The notes: generated from the sequence alone by a model not told the origin. DNA of 64,000 bases from Tipula vernalis (GCA_958295665.1 OY282558.1:134562326-134626325); one strand, 5' to 3'. Positions 49,167-60,760 are shown, numbered from the stretch's first letter. Made by a program: numbers and translations.

Positions 49167-49403
49167 TTAAAAGTTTACTAAACTTTTACTTATTACCTTA
49201 CCTTTTACTGTATCTGTTCCATTGGTATAAGGGCCCGCAGCTGTGCAAGTTAAGTACTGGGATCTTTGATCTACTAAATTGAAGGCGGTGATCCCTGCCG
49301 ACTTCAAAGCATCCTTAGGAAAAGGCTCCATAGTTATCCTCTCTGGTCCACAAATAATATATACAGTTTTTACGATTACCTCTCCTACAATTCTAGTTGT
49401 CAC
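49167..49403 (-). pseudogene. Unidentified coding remnant, possibly same source as 48482-48720
   Basis: The minus strand reads VTTRIVGEVIVKTVYIICGP, ERITMEPFPKDALKSAGITA, FNLVDQRSQYLTCTAAGPYT and NGTDTVKG. Alternating hydrophobic residues and two Cys suggest a beta-rich extracellular domain, but no known family signature is evident. It lies upstream of 48482-48720 on the same strand, with about 450 bp of decayed sequence between. Confidence 0.4.
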
Positions 49404-50700
49404 CTTGATGACGCTGATTTTTGTTGTTTTGCATGAGCTTTGTTAGTTGCATCTGCGGTGAGCCTCCGCCACTATTTTTTCACTGCTCTCTACAGTTCTG
49501 AATCATTGGTAATGGTTGGAAGCTGCTTAGACTACACGACTGTATATCCCAGTCGCGCTGGTCGGCACCAAGCTAACTGCGGATGGTGGAGTTAACTCGC
49601 TCTCCGATATAGGCGTCAATGGTTCGCCAAAAGTCAGAAAAGTAGATTCCTCAAAAAAAATTCGTCAGTGAAACAACTTCAGCTTTTCTCACAAGCTTGA
49701 GGAACACAAATTTCGATTAAATGACGATAAGCACATAGAAATATGTAGCCTAAATTAGTTTTAATATCTTGTAGTAACCCAAGTGAATCGCAAATGAATC
49801 ATTGTGATTCGCCTTTATAAACAAGTTCACATTCGATTTGCAATCGGCACATTTGAGTAGCGGCCTTTGACTATCTTAAAATTTGGGCATTTTTGAATTT
49901 TTTTTCATCTTCTCAACCAATTGAGAAGTTTTTTTTAGCCTTTCTTGCAAAATAACTCGAAGCCGTGAATGATTATTGAATTATGTCACTATTTAACAGT
50001 TAACTCCATCAATATATACATGTGCGATGTACAAATTCTAAATTCCAGTTTGTCTGAAGCTTACAGGCCGGAGCATCCTTTTTGGATCTGAATGATCCAA
50101 TAGCTGTAGCTAGTATCCGAAATTTGACATAATTTTATCAAGACGACTAACATCGCAATTTAAAATTAAAAGAATTCCAAGTCATGAGTATCCCTTCTCT
50201 CCTAATCAGTTAAAATTATGTTGCTTTTGTTGCTTAGTTTGTCCGGAAGACTTTTTAATTGACTTGTATACAGCATGGCACAACCTAAAACTTCGAAAAC
50301 CATTTTTGAGGATTTATTCAGCACTTCAACTGTAATTGGTCAAAATGCATTTATGTGTACTGGTTTTGCTTTCAGATTGTCCGCTAATGTTAGGCGAAAT
50401 ACCTTCTGTTCTAAGTCCACTAATGCTTCTTATTATTCTGATTACCTCTTGACCCTTGTGCACCAATACACGAAAACGGAACACGCGCTGTGCCAAATAA
50501 TTAATATTATTTGGCAAAGCTGATGGTTTTATTAGATTTAGTTATGATTTTAACTTCCCAGCAAATGTAGGGAGCAAAAAATTCCTTACTCAGAAAATTA
50601 AGCCAACGAGCCTACCTGAAATATCCATGATCTTATTGTTGTTATGTACAAAATTAAAATATAAAGAGCTGAAACCTCACGAGGTGTTCAAAAATTCGGA
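49404..50700. other. Intron sequence of higher G/C, unresolved
   Basis: Less A/T-rich than its surroundings, especially 49440-49640, which suggests old transposon or gene debris. Frames on both strands at 50275-50523 are short and not assignable. I see no TIRs or LTR ends. Confidence 0.35.
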
Positions 50701-51790
50701 ATGAAAAATTACGGACATGGGTGAACTCATCTCAAGTCAACTAAATATAAGTTCCAACTCAACCTCCAAATCAATTCATAGCTAAACCCCTAAATACTTT
50801 AATCAGCCAATCAATCTTTGGCACAACCTCTAACTCAGTCGCAACACAATCACCAAATCAAGCAGTCAAGTTAGCCATAACCTTAACCCCAAACTTAACG
50901 CTTAACTCAATTCATGAATCAATCCCCATGAACCAAATTTCGAACTTCTACTCAACTCCAACTCAACGGCCAACTCAATCCCGAAATCAACTCGAGCCGA
51001 TAACTAGGTGCGTGCTTGAACCCAAGTAAAATCAACTCAATTTTACCTCCCGCTAAACCCTAAACTGGACCCCAAATTAATTCCCAACTGAACTCCATAC
51101 TGAAATTGAACTCGATTTCATCTCAAACCCAATTCAACCCTAAGCAAAACCCTAACTCAACCTTCAACTCAACCACCAATTCAATCCTGACCTAAACCTC
51201 AAATTAAACTTTCGACTCAATTCCTAAATAAACACGGTTCAAAAGCTTAATGCATACATGAGCTCAACTTTATTCTAATCTCCACCTCAACCCTCGATTT
51301 AACCCCAAATTAACCTCCAATTGAACTTCTGTCGATCAACCCCAACTCAACGCACCACTAAAGCAAACTCAACCCCCTCATCAACTCGGGCCCAAATCAA
51401 CCCGGTCTAACGCACATAAACTCAACTCAGAACAACTAAACTAGTAGTTAGACTCATCAACTTTCTTAACGCCCAACTTTACCTCAACTCAAGCTAACTT
51501 AATTCCCAACTGAACCCGTTACTTAACCATAACACAACCCCAACTCAACTCCCAAATCATAGTGGAAGCTAAGTCTAGCTCAATTGCTCACCCAAAGCTA
51601 ACCCAAACTCAAACCAACCGTAAACTCATCGTTAAACTCAATCCTCATACCAGCATTTTTTAAAATTGCTCAATTGCTCACTAAACCCTATTCTAACCCC
51701 AACTCAACTCCAACTCAACCCAAACATAACCCATAAAGTAACCCTAAACTCAACCCCAAACTCAATGCCTTACTCAATCTTCAATCTAGA
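50700..51790. repeat. G-poor degenerate CAACTCAACCCC tract
   Basis: About 1.1 kb made of irregular copies of AACTCAACCCCAAACTCAAC-like units. The plus strand is strikingly poor in G. There is no coding frame of substance and the edges are fairly sharp on both sides. Confidence 0.8.
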
Positions 51791-51829
51791 GTATTTAAAA
51801 AATTCGTAATTATTTAAATAAACAAGAGT

Positions 51830-52090
51830 TTAAATTTATCGCTCTTTTAGAGCTCTTTATAAAAATTTTCGCTCTTGCTCCCAATAAAATTTTTTTTCAG
51901 TTTGCTTTTACGCTCTTACCCTCTAATGGTCAACCCAAAAAAAAATTATTTCGCTCTTTCAAAGTGATTTAAATTTTTATTTTTAATTTTGCTCTTAAAA
52001 CAGAGAGCGTAAAAGCTAAAAATATCGCTCCCAACCCATTCTACAGAGCCACTGAAGAAAATACATTAGGGAGCAAAATTTTTTGTAACA
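51830..52090. repeat. GCTCTT-rich flank, left
   Basis: Several copies of CGCTCTT and its complement within 250 bp (for example ATCGCTCTTTTAGAGCTC and TTCGCTCTTGCTCCC). Related text flanks the other side of the satellite at 54050-54330. Confidence 0.5.
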
Positions 52091-52129
52091 CAAGAATTTC
52101 TCTTTGAATTTAATTAAATAAAGATAGTT

Positions 52130-52490
52130 CAATTAACGATATTTAGATAAATTTCCGGAATATGGCCAACTAGGATGGAACTTGGCTATTCCTTAACCGA
52201 TTTTAGTGAAATTAACCATTTGCGTTGAAAATGGGATTCTAAAATGATTTTTGGGTAAAATTCTGGAATATGGCCAATTGTGATGGAACTTGGCTATTCC
52301 TTAACCGATTTTAGAGGAATTTAACATGCGCGTTGGAAATAGGATTCTACAATGATTATTAGATGAAGTTCTGGAATATGGCCAACTAGGATGGAACTTG
52401 GCTGTTTCTTAACCGATTTTAGTGAAATTTGACAAGTGCGTTGAAAATGGGATTCTAAAATGATTTTTCTAATTCCGTTATCCTTCACTA
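52130..52490 (-). repeat. ~107-bp satellite, three reverse-orientation copies
   Basis: Units read GATGGAACTTGGCTATTCCT, TAACCGATTTTAGTGAAATT, AATGGGATTCTAAAATGATT and TTCTGGAATATGGCCAA. They are the reverse complement of the array at 52720-54000. Confidence 0.85.
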
Positions 52491-52719
52491 ACATTAGCGT
52501 GCTGTCACCCATTTTTTCTTATTTTCCTTTTATTGCGACTAAATTTCCCGGCAGATGTATAATAAATATATCAATATGAGTAATCTAAACAGGTTACGGC
52601 AGAAGTATAATAATTATTATTCATACTGATATATTTAAATATATCAATACGAATAACCTAAAAAGCTATTGTCTTTGGCAGTTTACATAATCCATGCAGC
52701 TGTCGAGGTTTATCTGCTG

Positions 52720-54000
52720 TTGGCCATATTCCAGAACTTTATCTAAAAACTATTTTATAATCCCACTTCCAAAGCATATATTGAATTGCATCACAATCGG
52801 TTAAGGAATAGCCAAGTATCCATGCGACTGTCGAGGTTTATCTGCTGTGAGGCAAATCGAAAATCGGTGGAGAAATAATCTGTAAGTTCCATCCTATTTA
52901 GCCATATTCCAGAACTTTATCTAAAACCTATTTTAGAATCCCACTTCCAACGCATACATACATATATTGAATTGCATCACAATCGGTTTAGGAATAGCTA
53001 AGTTCCATCTAAATTTTTCACTTTTCAGAAACTCATCTTCAAATCATTTTAGAATCCTATTTTGATGGCACATGTCAAATTTCACTCAAATCGGTTAAGG
53101 CATAGCCAAGTTCCATCCTAGTTGGCCATATTTTAAAACTTTATCTTAAAATGATTTTAGAATCTTAATTCCAATGCACATGCCACATTGTTTCACAATC
53201 AGTTAAGGAATAGCCACAAGTTCCATCCTAATTGGCCACATTCCAGAACTTCACCTTAAAATCAATTTAGAATCAGATTTCCATCGCGCGAGTCAAATTT
53301 CACTAAAATCGGTTAAGGAATAGCCAAGTTCCATCCCAATTGGCCATATTCCAGAACTTTACTTGAAAATCATTTTAGAATCCCATTTCAAATGCACATG
53401 ACAAATTTGACTCAAAACAGTTAAAGAATAGCCAAGTTCCATCCTAGCTGGCCATATTTCAGAATTTTATCCGTAAGTCATTTTAGAATCCCATTTCCAA
53501 CGCACATGTCAAATTTCACTAAAACCAGTTAAAGAAAAGCCAAGTTCCAAGTGCCAAGTCTAATCATTTTAGAATCCCATTTCCAACGCACATGTCAAAT
53601 ATCATTAAAATCTGTTAAGAAATAGCCAAGTTCCATCATAATTGGCCATATTCCAGAACTTCATCCAAAAATCATTTTAGAATCCCACTTCCATTGCGCT
53701 TTTTAAATTTCATTAAAATCGGTTAAGGAATGGCCATATTCCAGAACTGCATCAACAAATTATAAATCATTTTTTAATCCCATTTCCAACGCACATGTCG
53801 AATTGCATCACAATCTAATTGGTCATATCCCAGAACTTCACCTAAAAATCAATTTAGAGTCCCATTTACCTCGTGCGTGTCAAATTTTACTAAAATCAGT
53901 TAAGGAATAGCCAAGTTCCATCCTAGATGGCCATATTCCGGAACTTTACCCAAAAATCATTATAAAATCCCATTTCCAATGCCCGTGCATCAGTTCGCTA
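52720..54000 (+). repeat. ~107-bp satellite, forward array of about 11-12 copies
   Basis: Units read TTGGCCATATTCCAGAACTT, ATCATTTTAGAATCCCATTT, CCAACGCACATGTCAAATTT and AATCGGTTAAGGAATAGCCA. Spacing is about 100-115 bp. The array faces the three copies at 52130-52490 across a central spacer of about 230 bp, so the whole is a large inverted structure. Confidence 0.85.
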
Positions 54001-54049
54001 GCAAAACAATCTGGCTTTCTAAAGAAATTTAGAAGGCTTTGAATGTAAC

Positions 54050-54330
54050 CGTTTGCCGTAATAACAAGAGGAAGAGCAGTATAATAATGACGTTTTTAAT
54101 CATCAGAGAAAAGCGTATTTATTTTCTCAATATAGCGCAATAACAAAGAGCGAAAATATGATAACACAAACGCAATAGTGGAAGAGCAAGAGCCTTATAA
54201 TAAAAATAATGCTCCATTTCTTCAGAGCGATATTTTTTTTACAATATCGCTCTTTATAAAGAACTTTTTAATAGTTTTTATTATCGCTCTTGAACAGAAA
54301 TGAAGAGCGAAGAGCAAAATGAAATCCCTT
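54050..54330. repeat. GCTCTT-rich flank, right
   Basis: AAGAGCG/CGCTCTT words repeat here as on the left side of the satellite (for example TATCGCTCTTTATAAAG near 54252). Together the flanks may mark the ends of one compound element of about 2.5 kb. Confidence 0.5.
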
Positions 54331-54870
54331 TTTAAACTCTGATATAAACCAGTGGTTTTGGATCAATTTGAATGGCAGGTACTTCACCTCTCGATGTACG
54401 GGTTCCAAAAGCTTTCCAATTCTCCACCATGACTGTGGAAACGGTTTGGAGAAACAAAATCTAAATTGGACAAGCCATTCTTGGTATACCTGTGATATAA
54501 ACACACATCCAGACAGACGGACGGACACTTTTTTAGTTTTCGAGGCTCAGGGCTCAGTGGTTAATTATTTTGAATCAGAAGGTATCGTATCCGAATCCAC
54601 TTCTATCGAATAGCGAATGGCTGAATTCATCGTCAGACTCATTTTTTTCATGTTTTCACTACAATCTACTGAAGAGCAATGCAATGGTCTGTCGTCTTCG
54701 GGAAACGAACCATTTTCGCCGATTACCCTATACTTGTGTTCTGAGAAAGAGGTGGAAGTGGTACTAGCCCCAGACGTAAATATATTGCGTACCACCCGAG
54801 GATCTCTTCATTCCCTAAGCAATGTTGTAGAAAACTTTTTCCAACTCCTCGAAATCTAACAGTTTGCTAA
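54331..54870. other. Mixed sequence with possible transposon debris
   Basis: Around 54500 the text ATCCAGACAGACGGACGGAC resembles 3' flanks common in insect repeats. Overlapping frames on both strands at 54565-54859 have protein-like composition (minus: RPLHCSSVDCSENMKKMSL; plus: LCSEKEVEVVLAPDVNILR) but no recognised family, and I cannot say which strand, if either, was coding. Confidence 0.35.
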
Positions 54871-56064
54871 ACATGAACTTGACGGGGCAAATGTAGGCCA
54901 GGGTTTATGAAATCTCACCGAAATTTATTTTTTTATAGAATATTTGAAAAATAAAAGTTTACCCAAAGAGGACAAAATTTTTTAAGCGACATGTTGTCCA
55001 AAACCATGCTTTTAAGTTCAGAGCTTGTTTTCCACAAGGATGGTAATTTATAACAGATTCAGACCAACCTTCTACATATGAATTTTGTCGATGGCTTAAC
55101 TATATTTTATAATTGTTTCGGATACTAGAATCGAGAACGAGATAGTATGCTTGTCACCTAGTGTCGACTTACTTCTTCGAATGACAGGTTTTTAAATATA
55201 AAGCAATCGAACCACCGTCAAAGATAAACGGAAAACCCATTCAAATTTTGTTTAGACTAATTGAAAATATCTTTTGATAAATTTCCGCGTCTAGCCTTGA
55301 ACACTATAGATAAAAATTCGTTAAAATTACGTTTTAATGTATAGAAATTCGGTATCTTTGATTTGAATGGAAAATTCTAAGCCAAATGGGATTAGAATGG
55401 GGAGAGATAGATATCAATTACCTAAATATTTAATTGTTAGAAATTTTCTGGTTTGAGTACATTAATATTTTAATGTTTTTGTAAAAAATCCAAAATTGGC
55501 TTAATTTGGTAGATAAACGTGTCTCGGACCAGAAGCAATTTATTTGATCAGAGTAATAATTTATATCGTTCATGTAGTCTTTAACTAATTAATACTTAGA
55601 TCACAAAATAAATTTTTGAAAGAAAGCCTTTTATCGCATATGGATCAATTCGGAAGTTGTTTTGCTAAAATATGTCGAATAAATATTTCTTAGTTAGTTT
55701 TCCAGTTAGTTCTACCTTAGTTTTCGCCAAATACGCAATTAATTGTCAAAATCCTAGAAAACTGAAAACTGAAATTTTGCAAAAGTTCAGCATTTTCCAT
55801 TTATTTAGCTCCTAGCTAATTATTACAAGTAATATTTAATTCATTCAACCAACATAATAACATCAAAACTTTTAAAAACTTTCTCCAAATTTTCCTTACA
55901 ATCCTTAAGCTTTTTACTAAATTTTAAGAATATTTAAAATGGCCTGGTTCAAGAATTTCCAATACTTTTATATTTCTCCATTGAACAAGAGTATGATTGA
56001 AATTTTACACATTATCAGGTAATCACTCTAAGCCCATTCAACGTTATGTAAGTAAATTACTAAC
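54871..56064. other. Intron sequence, no gene seen
   Basis: Ordinary A/T-rich intron DNA of the DUF389 gene without recognisable repeats. Confidence 0.5.
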
Positions 56065-56237
56065 CTGATACTTGAAAATAATTTCGATCCAATTCCTAGT
56101 TCGGTCAAACAGTGCAAAGTTGTTTCACATGGATCGCCTGATTGTAATGGAAAAACCACTTGATAAAAATTCCCATTTTTATCCAAACTCCACACGACAT
56201 TTTCAATATTTAACTTTTTCAGCAATTCTTCGAGTAC
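56065..56237 (-). CDS. DUF389 gene exon (173 bp), N-terminal domain
   Basis: Acceptor TTTGTTTCAG precedes 56237; donor GTTAGT follows 56065. It starts in phase 0 (VLEELLKKLNIENVVWSL) and includes DKNGNFYQVVFPLQSG, CETTLHCLTELGIG and SKLFSSI. It ends with two bases of a split Ser codon completed at 48015. This matches the soluble segment that precedes the membrane region in DUF389 proteins, including the LGIG turn. The open frame runs past the donor, but that part is intron. Confidence 0.8.
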
Positions 56238-56559
56238 CTGAAACAAAAAAAAAACAAAGATTAGTTATACGCGACTCCTTGAACGATACTTTTCCCAGCT
56301 TGCGAGCTTATAAAATTTGGTTTATATATGACACCGGGTGTGTTCCTTAATTGTATTACAGCCATATCCCATTTAAACAAATAAAGTGGCGACCAGCGGA
56401 AAATTAAGAATATACAAAACTTAAAAATGCGGTAGATAGCATTTGTGAACGCAGTTTTTAGTCTCTGGTAAGAGACTCTAAAGATCCATCTCACTGCTTT
56501 AATTCAGCATTTTTCTATAACCCCAATAATAATTATTTTAATCATTCGTCGATTATAAT
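56238..56559. other. Intron sequence, no gene seen
   Basis: Start of the 5.9-kb intron, A/T-rich, no recognised feature before the Helitron relic. Confidence 0.45.
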
Positions 56560-58200
56560 TGGTTCATATTGTCTAGCCAAGAAATGGCCTAAAGAATCTG
56601 ATGGCCTTTGTTGCGTAGGTGGTAAAGTTAGCCTTCCTCAATTCCAATTGAACCCAAAGCTACCATGGTAATCATCGATGATTTTTTTTAGGGAATACGC
56701 GTAAATCCAACAGAGCGTTTCAGTTAACTTCTTTTGACGGCGTGTAATAAAGTAGACAAATTTCATGCAGACTTACAAAATTTAAGACCAGGTTTATAAT
56801 CGAATCGGTAGCCTTCTTCCACCTGTCAATACACAAGCCAAATACCTCCTAATTAGGAAATCTTAAATCAACCGTTGACAGGTTACTAACGAATCATGAT
56901 TGAAGGCTAAAAATTCATGTCAATCGAAGATTTGCTGAACAACATCGAGGACGTTACAGTACACCTCAAGTGAACGTAGTTGCTGTACTTATGCAACTTA
57001 CAAAGTTTCTCAAGTGCTAGCTCATGCTTATTCTATAGAATGGCAAAAACGTGGACTGCCACATGTTCATCTTTTGGGTTTAGATAGGAATTCTGATCCT
57101 ATTTTATACGATATTATTTCGAAAAATATGTTACATGTACAGTGTGGGCGCAAAACCCCCAAGGTCCATGCATGATTTACAGTAAATAAAAAACGAAAAT
57201 ACTCTCGAGGGTTTACTCCCATAGTATCGTCGAAGATCTCCTATCGTCGAAGATTGGATGGAAATTTTCAAAGCACAAAAATTCAACATAAGAACATAAT
57301 AGTTGGGTAGCGTCCTACTGTTCCATCTTTCGAAGTATTTCGAACAATCAAGCTACTTTTTCTATTGTAAATAACTTTGTGGCGTATTCTCTCGTTCCCG
57401 ATTCACGATCGACATCCGACGGTTGTACATTTGGCGATTCAATTGGAGAATGAGTAGTGAGTTTATTTTTTTGAGGATGAGTTGGCTAAAACACCCCTGT
57501 ATTGTGAAGAACCAAGCTATTATATCGAAATTGGTTACAACGCCGACGAGCGAAAGATGTGCCTGGTCACCCTGGAATTCAGAAAGATTCGGCTATCGGA
57601 AGAGCCTATATTATTCAAGCTAATTACACTCTTGCTTCATCATAAAATAAGTCCCACTTCTTTTACTGGTTTATAGACAAGTCTACAATCAGATATCCAC
57701 TAGGAATGTACTCATCCAGATGGTGTGCTGACTGATATTCCCCTTAATCTAAGGGAGTTGTTTCTGATTATGTTACTGTTTCGCCAATTATCTGATGCTA
57801 TGTCTCTATGGAACAAATTCAAAAAACGTATTAAACAAGGAAATTATTAATTGTCTCCTTCAGACAATATTTATAATCAAGGTATTATCATTGAAGATCA
57901 ACATCTATTTGGAGCAAAAATATTAAAGATTTTGGCTGACCTGAATCTCGACGCGATGGAAACGTAAATGATCTAATGTTACACAGAGAATTATCTTCCA
58001 ATCATGCCCCAGTTAAACGAATATATTTGACAAAACGAAAATAAGTTAACTACTGAACAAAGATTCGCATACAACTCGATCCTTCATAATATAGAACAAA
58101 GCAGAGGTTTTATTTTCTTTATGGATGCGCCGGGTGTTACCGGTAAAACGTTTTTACTCAATTTAATACTACAGCCAAAATAAGATGTGAATTCCGCCAC
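56560..58200 (+). pseudogene. Helitron Rep/helicase relic
   Basis: Helitrons transpose by rolling-circle replication using a Rep-helicase protein. Plus-strand fragments occur in family order. LCCVGGKVSLPQ and YKIQDQVYNRIGSLLPP come from the Helitron-like N-terminal domain. YSIEWQKRGLPHVHLLGLD (57035-57085) is the Rep region. A Cys/YRRR segment follows, then PTSFTGL and LRELFLIML from the linker. LTTEQRFAYNSIL and DAPGVTGKT (58124-58150) are the Pif1-like helicase start, with Val replacing a Gly in the Walker A loop. Large deletions and many stops show it is dead. The HUH-to-Tyr catalytic region is incomplete. Terminal TC and CTRR ends were not located. Confidence 0.8.
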
Positions 58201-58332
58201 GATATTGGTCTTGAGAATTGACCGCCAATTTTCAGGGTGAAAGCAAGCAGTTTCAAAAACAGCAAGTGGTGGATGGTTTGCAACATGTATCGACTGAATT
58301 TGTTGTTCCGACGCCTTCAATCGGGCTATCTA

Positions 58333-59260
58333 TTATTGATTACTCTCCTGGGGTGATTCCTTGGTTGAACACTCGGGCAGTAGATTATGTTTGCCCTTAG
58401 AATACAATTTAAAATGGTGTTTGGTTGGTGTGTTCGGATAATTAGTACAACTTGTTGCGGTGGCATGGCTCAGTTTCAAACAACATTTGCACAATTTATT
58501 TTGATACACACATGTACATCGGTCTCGTAAACTCAATTTGTTAAACTTATCACGTATGGTAATTTCATGCTTAAACATACAACCACTTGCATCTCACATT
58601 GCACTGGCTCAAACCATTTCCGTTACTAGTTGTCCTGTAATATATTATATGGGCTCGATCGATCAAATCTGTTGAACCTTTTATAATGTTAAGGCTTAAA
58701 CCCACCACTTGTAACTTCATTTTTACTTCATTACCCTTCATCACCATTCACGTAATTTTCTTTAAATTCCCGACGCTCCTTTGATTTGGCATTCAAAAGC
58801 TACCCTGGTTGGCCCAGTGTTCTTAGACTGGCTGCCCCATGATTACGATGTTGTTCCCAGGCATCACACGTGCAACTAGTTAAACGTTGTTTGGTGTAAT
58901 GGATGAAAATTTGCTCCCATCATTGCTTTTTCACAGCAATGGTTTGTAGTTGTCTTATTCCACCATTTAAGGAGTCTAGTATTATCCGTAATGAATTATG
59001 AGTTTTACGATCCAGGTTTTTAACAACATATATTCTGCCAAAAATTCCATTAATGACTTGATAACTATCACGAGTGGGTTGCCATGGACCCAACGTTAGC
59101 GCAGCCTTTCCGTTTATTCAATTCGGTAACCGGCAATAGTTGAAAAGTTCCAACATGCAATATTTCAGAATAGAAACGTTCCAGTAACTCATTATAATGC
59201 TCTTTATTAAGCACACTATGGTTCTTGATCCAACTGCTTGGAGTCCTTCTCCTCATCAAG
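58333..59260 (-). pseudogene. Unresolved coding debris, minus strand
   Basis: Two minus-strand stretches look protein-like. 58578-58333 has a Cys-rich segment (DRCTCVYQNKLCKCCLKLSH). 59259-59068 reads NHSVLNKEHYNELLERFYSE and ILHVGTFQLLPVTELNKRKG. Cys spacing would fit a secreted or envelope ectodomain, or a zinc-binding segment, but neither is proven. Several frames carry intervening stops. It lies between the Helitron relic and LTR fragments, so it may be retroelement text. Confidence 0.3.
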
Positions 59261-59269
59261 CATTTTACA

Positions 59270-59585
59270 ATCTCCCGCCTACAGTTCTAGAAGGTTCTAT
59301 ACAGTCCTTTTACTTGGATTCATAACTCAAGACTCCAAGCCGTATATGAAGTATATGAAGACGTATATGAAGACACAACACAAAACAACAAAAAATCAAA
59401 TTAAATAAATCCGTTTGCTCTCGATCTGTACAGCGACAACATGTCGCTTTTTGTGTATGTGTATATGTGTGTGCGTTGTGTTATGATTGGTCCAGCCAAA
59501 CATGAAGGGGAAGTCACCCAATACACATTCGAGGTGGAATGTACGCCGCCAAGTTTGTAGTGGTTTATTGAGTGAACCGCTACAG
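59270..59585 (-). repeat. CsRn1-type LTR fragment, minus orientation
   Basis: On the minus strand a TGTAGCGGTTCACTCAATAA start (at 59585) is preceded by ACTTGCGGCGGAGTCC, a polypurine-like end. The same start opens the LTR of the nested element at 34776. How far the fragment extends to the left is uncertain. Confidence 0.5.
59341..59378. repeat. CGTATATGAAG short tandem repeat
   Basis: Three to four imperfect units of CGTATATGAAGA and TATGAAG, located inside the presumed LTR fragment. Confidence 0.6.
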
Positions 59586-59599
59586 GACTCCGCCGCAAG

Positions 59600-60152
59600 T
59601 GATTTTCCCACATCGACTGTCCCACCCTTAACCGGCCACAGTCAAGGCTAAGAATGGCCTCAAAGCGGCTACAGCCAACAACTCTTGGCTGGCCCCAAAG
59701 CCCATCGACTCCAGACATCAGAATTCATTTTCTGGTCTGGCATGTCACAGCTTTACCTACATGGAAACTCGGTCGACGCACCACTCTGCCTTCACTTGAG
59801 TCAACTCACCGGACATTTTAAAACAGCTCTGTCCTCGGCACAGCACTCAGTGAGGAGAGATTAGAGGTGCACATCAGGTACATGCTCGAAGCCCTCTGCT
59901 CCCAACCTATCTGGCGTATTCCTCGACCCTCTGCTTCACCGTTGATTGCCATGACACAAGCATCGACCGATCACATTCTCCTCCCTTTACTCTGTCTCGG
60001 CCCATCGACTCCGTTAATGCTTCTTACAAGATAAGACATTTCAACGGAGCGATTGCCACACTTGTTCGTTTAATCAAATATTAGTCTCCGAACACACAGG
60101 CAGACGGAAACCAACCATGTTTCGCTGGGGTGAACTGACTTGCGGGGAGTCC
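59600..60152. other. Retroelement 3' ends between two opposed LTR starts
   Basis: G/C-richer sequence containing the ends of two internal regions facing outward. On plus, ASYKIRHFNGAIATLVRLIK is followed by HTGRRKPTMFRW and then the polypurine-like TTGCGGGGAGTCC at 60140-60152. A basic GRR..P..F tail before the tract resembles the end of CsRn1-group integrases. The minus side has matching text before 59585, but is more decayed. Confidence 0.4.
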
Positions 60153-60320
60153 TGTAGCGGCTCACTCATGCATGCTCCGCCACAATGCATCACCTACATG
60201 CGTTGGCGTCTGAATTTAACCAACAACCAGTGCAACGCCTTCACGCAGCTTACCGTTTTACTATTTGGGAACACATGCATGTAAGACACAACACACATTA
60301 GTGTATGCCCGGATCCGTTT
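60153..60320 (+). repeat. CsRn1-type LTR fragment, plus orientation
   Basis: Starts TGTAGCGGCTCACTCATGCA directly after a GGGGAGTCC tract. It shares its first 16 bases with the LTR start at 34776. The right limit is put where envelope-like coding text begins. Confidence 0.45.
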
Positions 60321-60760
60321 TTGGACAATAGCTTAGGCAATTTCCATGGCATTGGTGAGTATGTGACCCCACACCTCGACTCACTAAATACTTCTTGTCT
60401 TGTCGATCAATTCATTGCCAATTTCAAAGATCTGGACCCACCTCCCGAATGGTTGCTCTCACAACCATCGGCACGATGCTGTATTCGTGTTGGTTGTACT
60501 CTTCTTAACGCTTATTGGTTTGAATTCACTGCTTGGTTATATCTTCTACAGGTACTCTTTAGCCATTGGCTCATTGTTATCTCAGGCATAATTTTCCAAA
60601 TCCGCGGTCTATCCTTCTTCTATCTGAGATACTATTTCCTCTGTTTTCCGATTACTATGTTCGCTCCTTTGAAATTCATGAATTTAATTTGATCCTCTAT
60701 TCCCTGAAACGCTTACTTAATCGCTTAGCTGACAATATCGATAGATTATGACATTCTATC
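60321..60760 (+). pseudogene. Envelope-like C-terminal fragment with a membrane segment
   Basis: One frame reads DNSLGNFHGIGEYVTPHLDS and LNTSCLVDQFIANFKDLDPP. After a frameshift near 60460-60480 the companion frame carries a strong hydrophobic segment (FVLVVLFLTLIGLNSLLGYI), then a short polar tail (FYRYSLAIGSLL). An ectodomain-like stretch, a single membrane span and a short tail is the layout of a retroviral-type envelope C-terminus. It could also be another membrane protein. It is downstream of LTR-like sequence rather than inside an intact element, so its owner is unknown. Confidence 0.35.

Noticed and set aside
49440..49640. Possible tRNA or SINE head in a G/C-richer patch
   Set aside because: I could not place A and B boxes or a cloverleaf; left as unresolved intron sequence.
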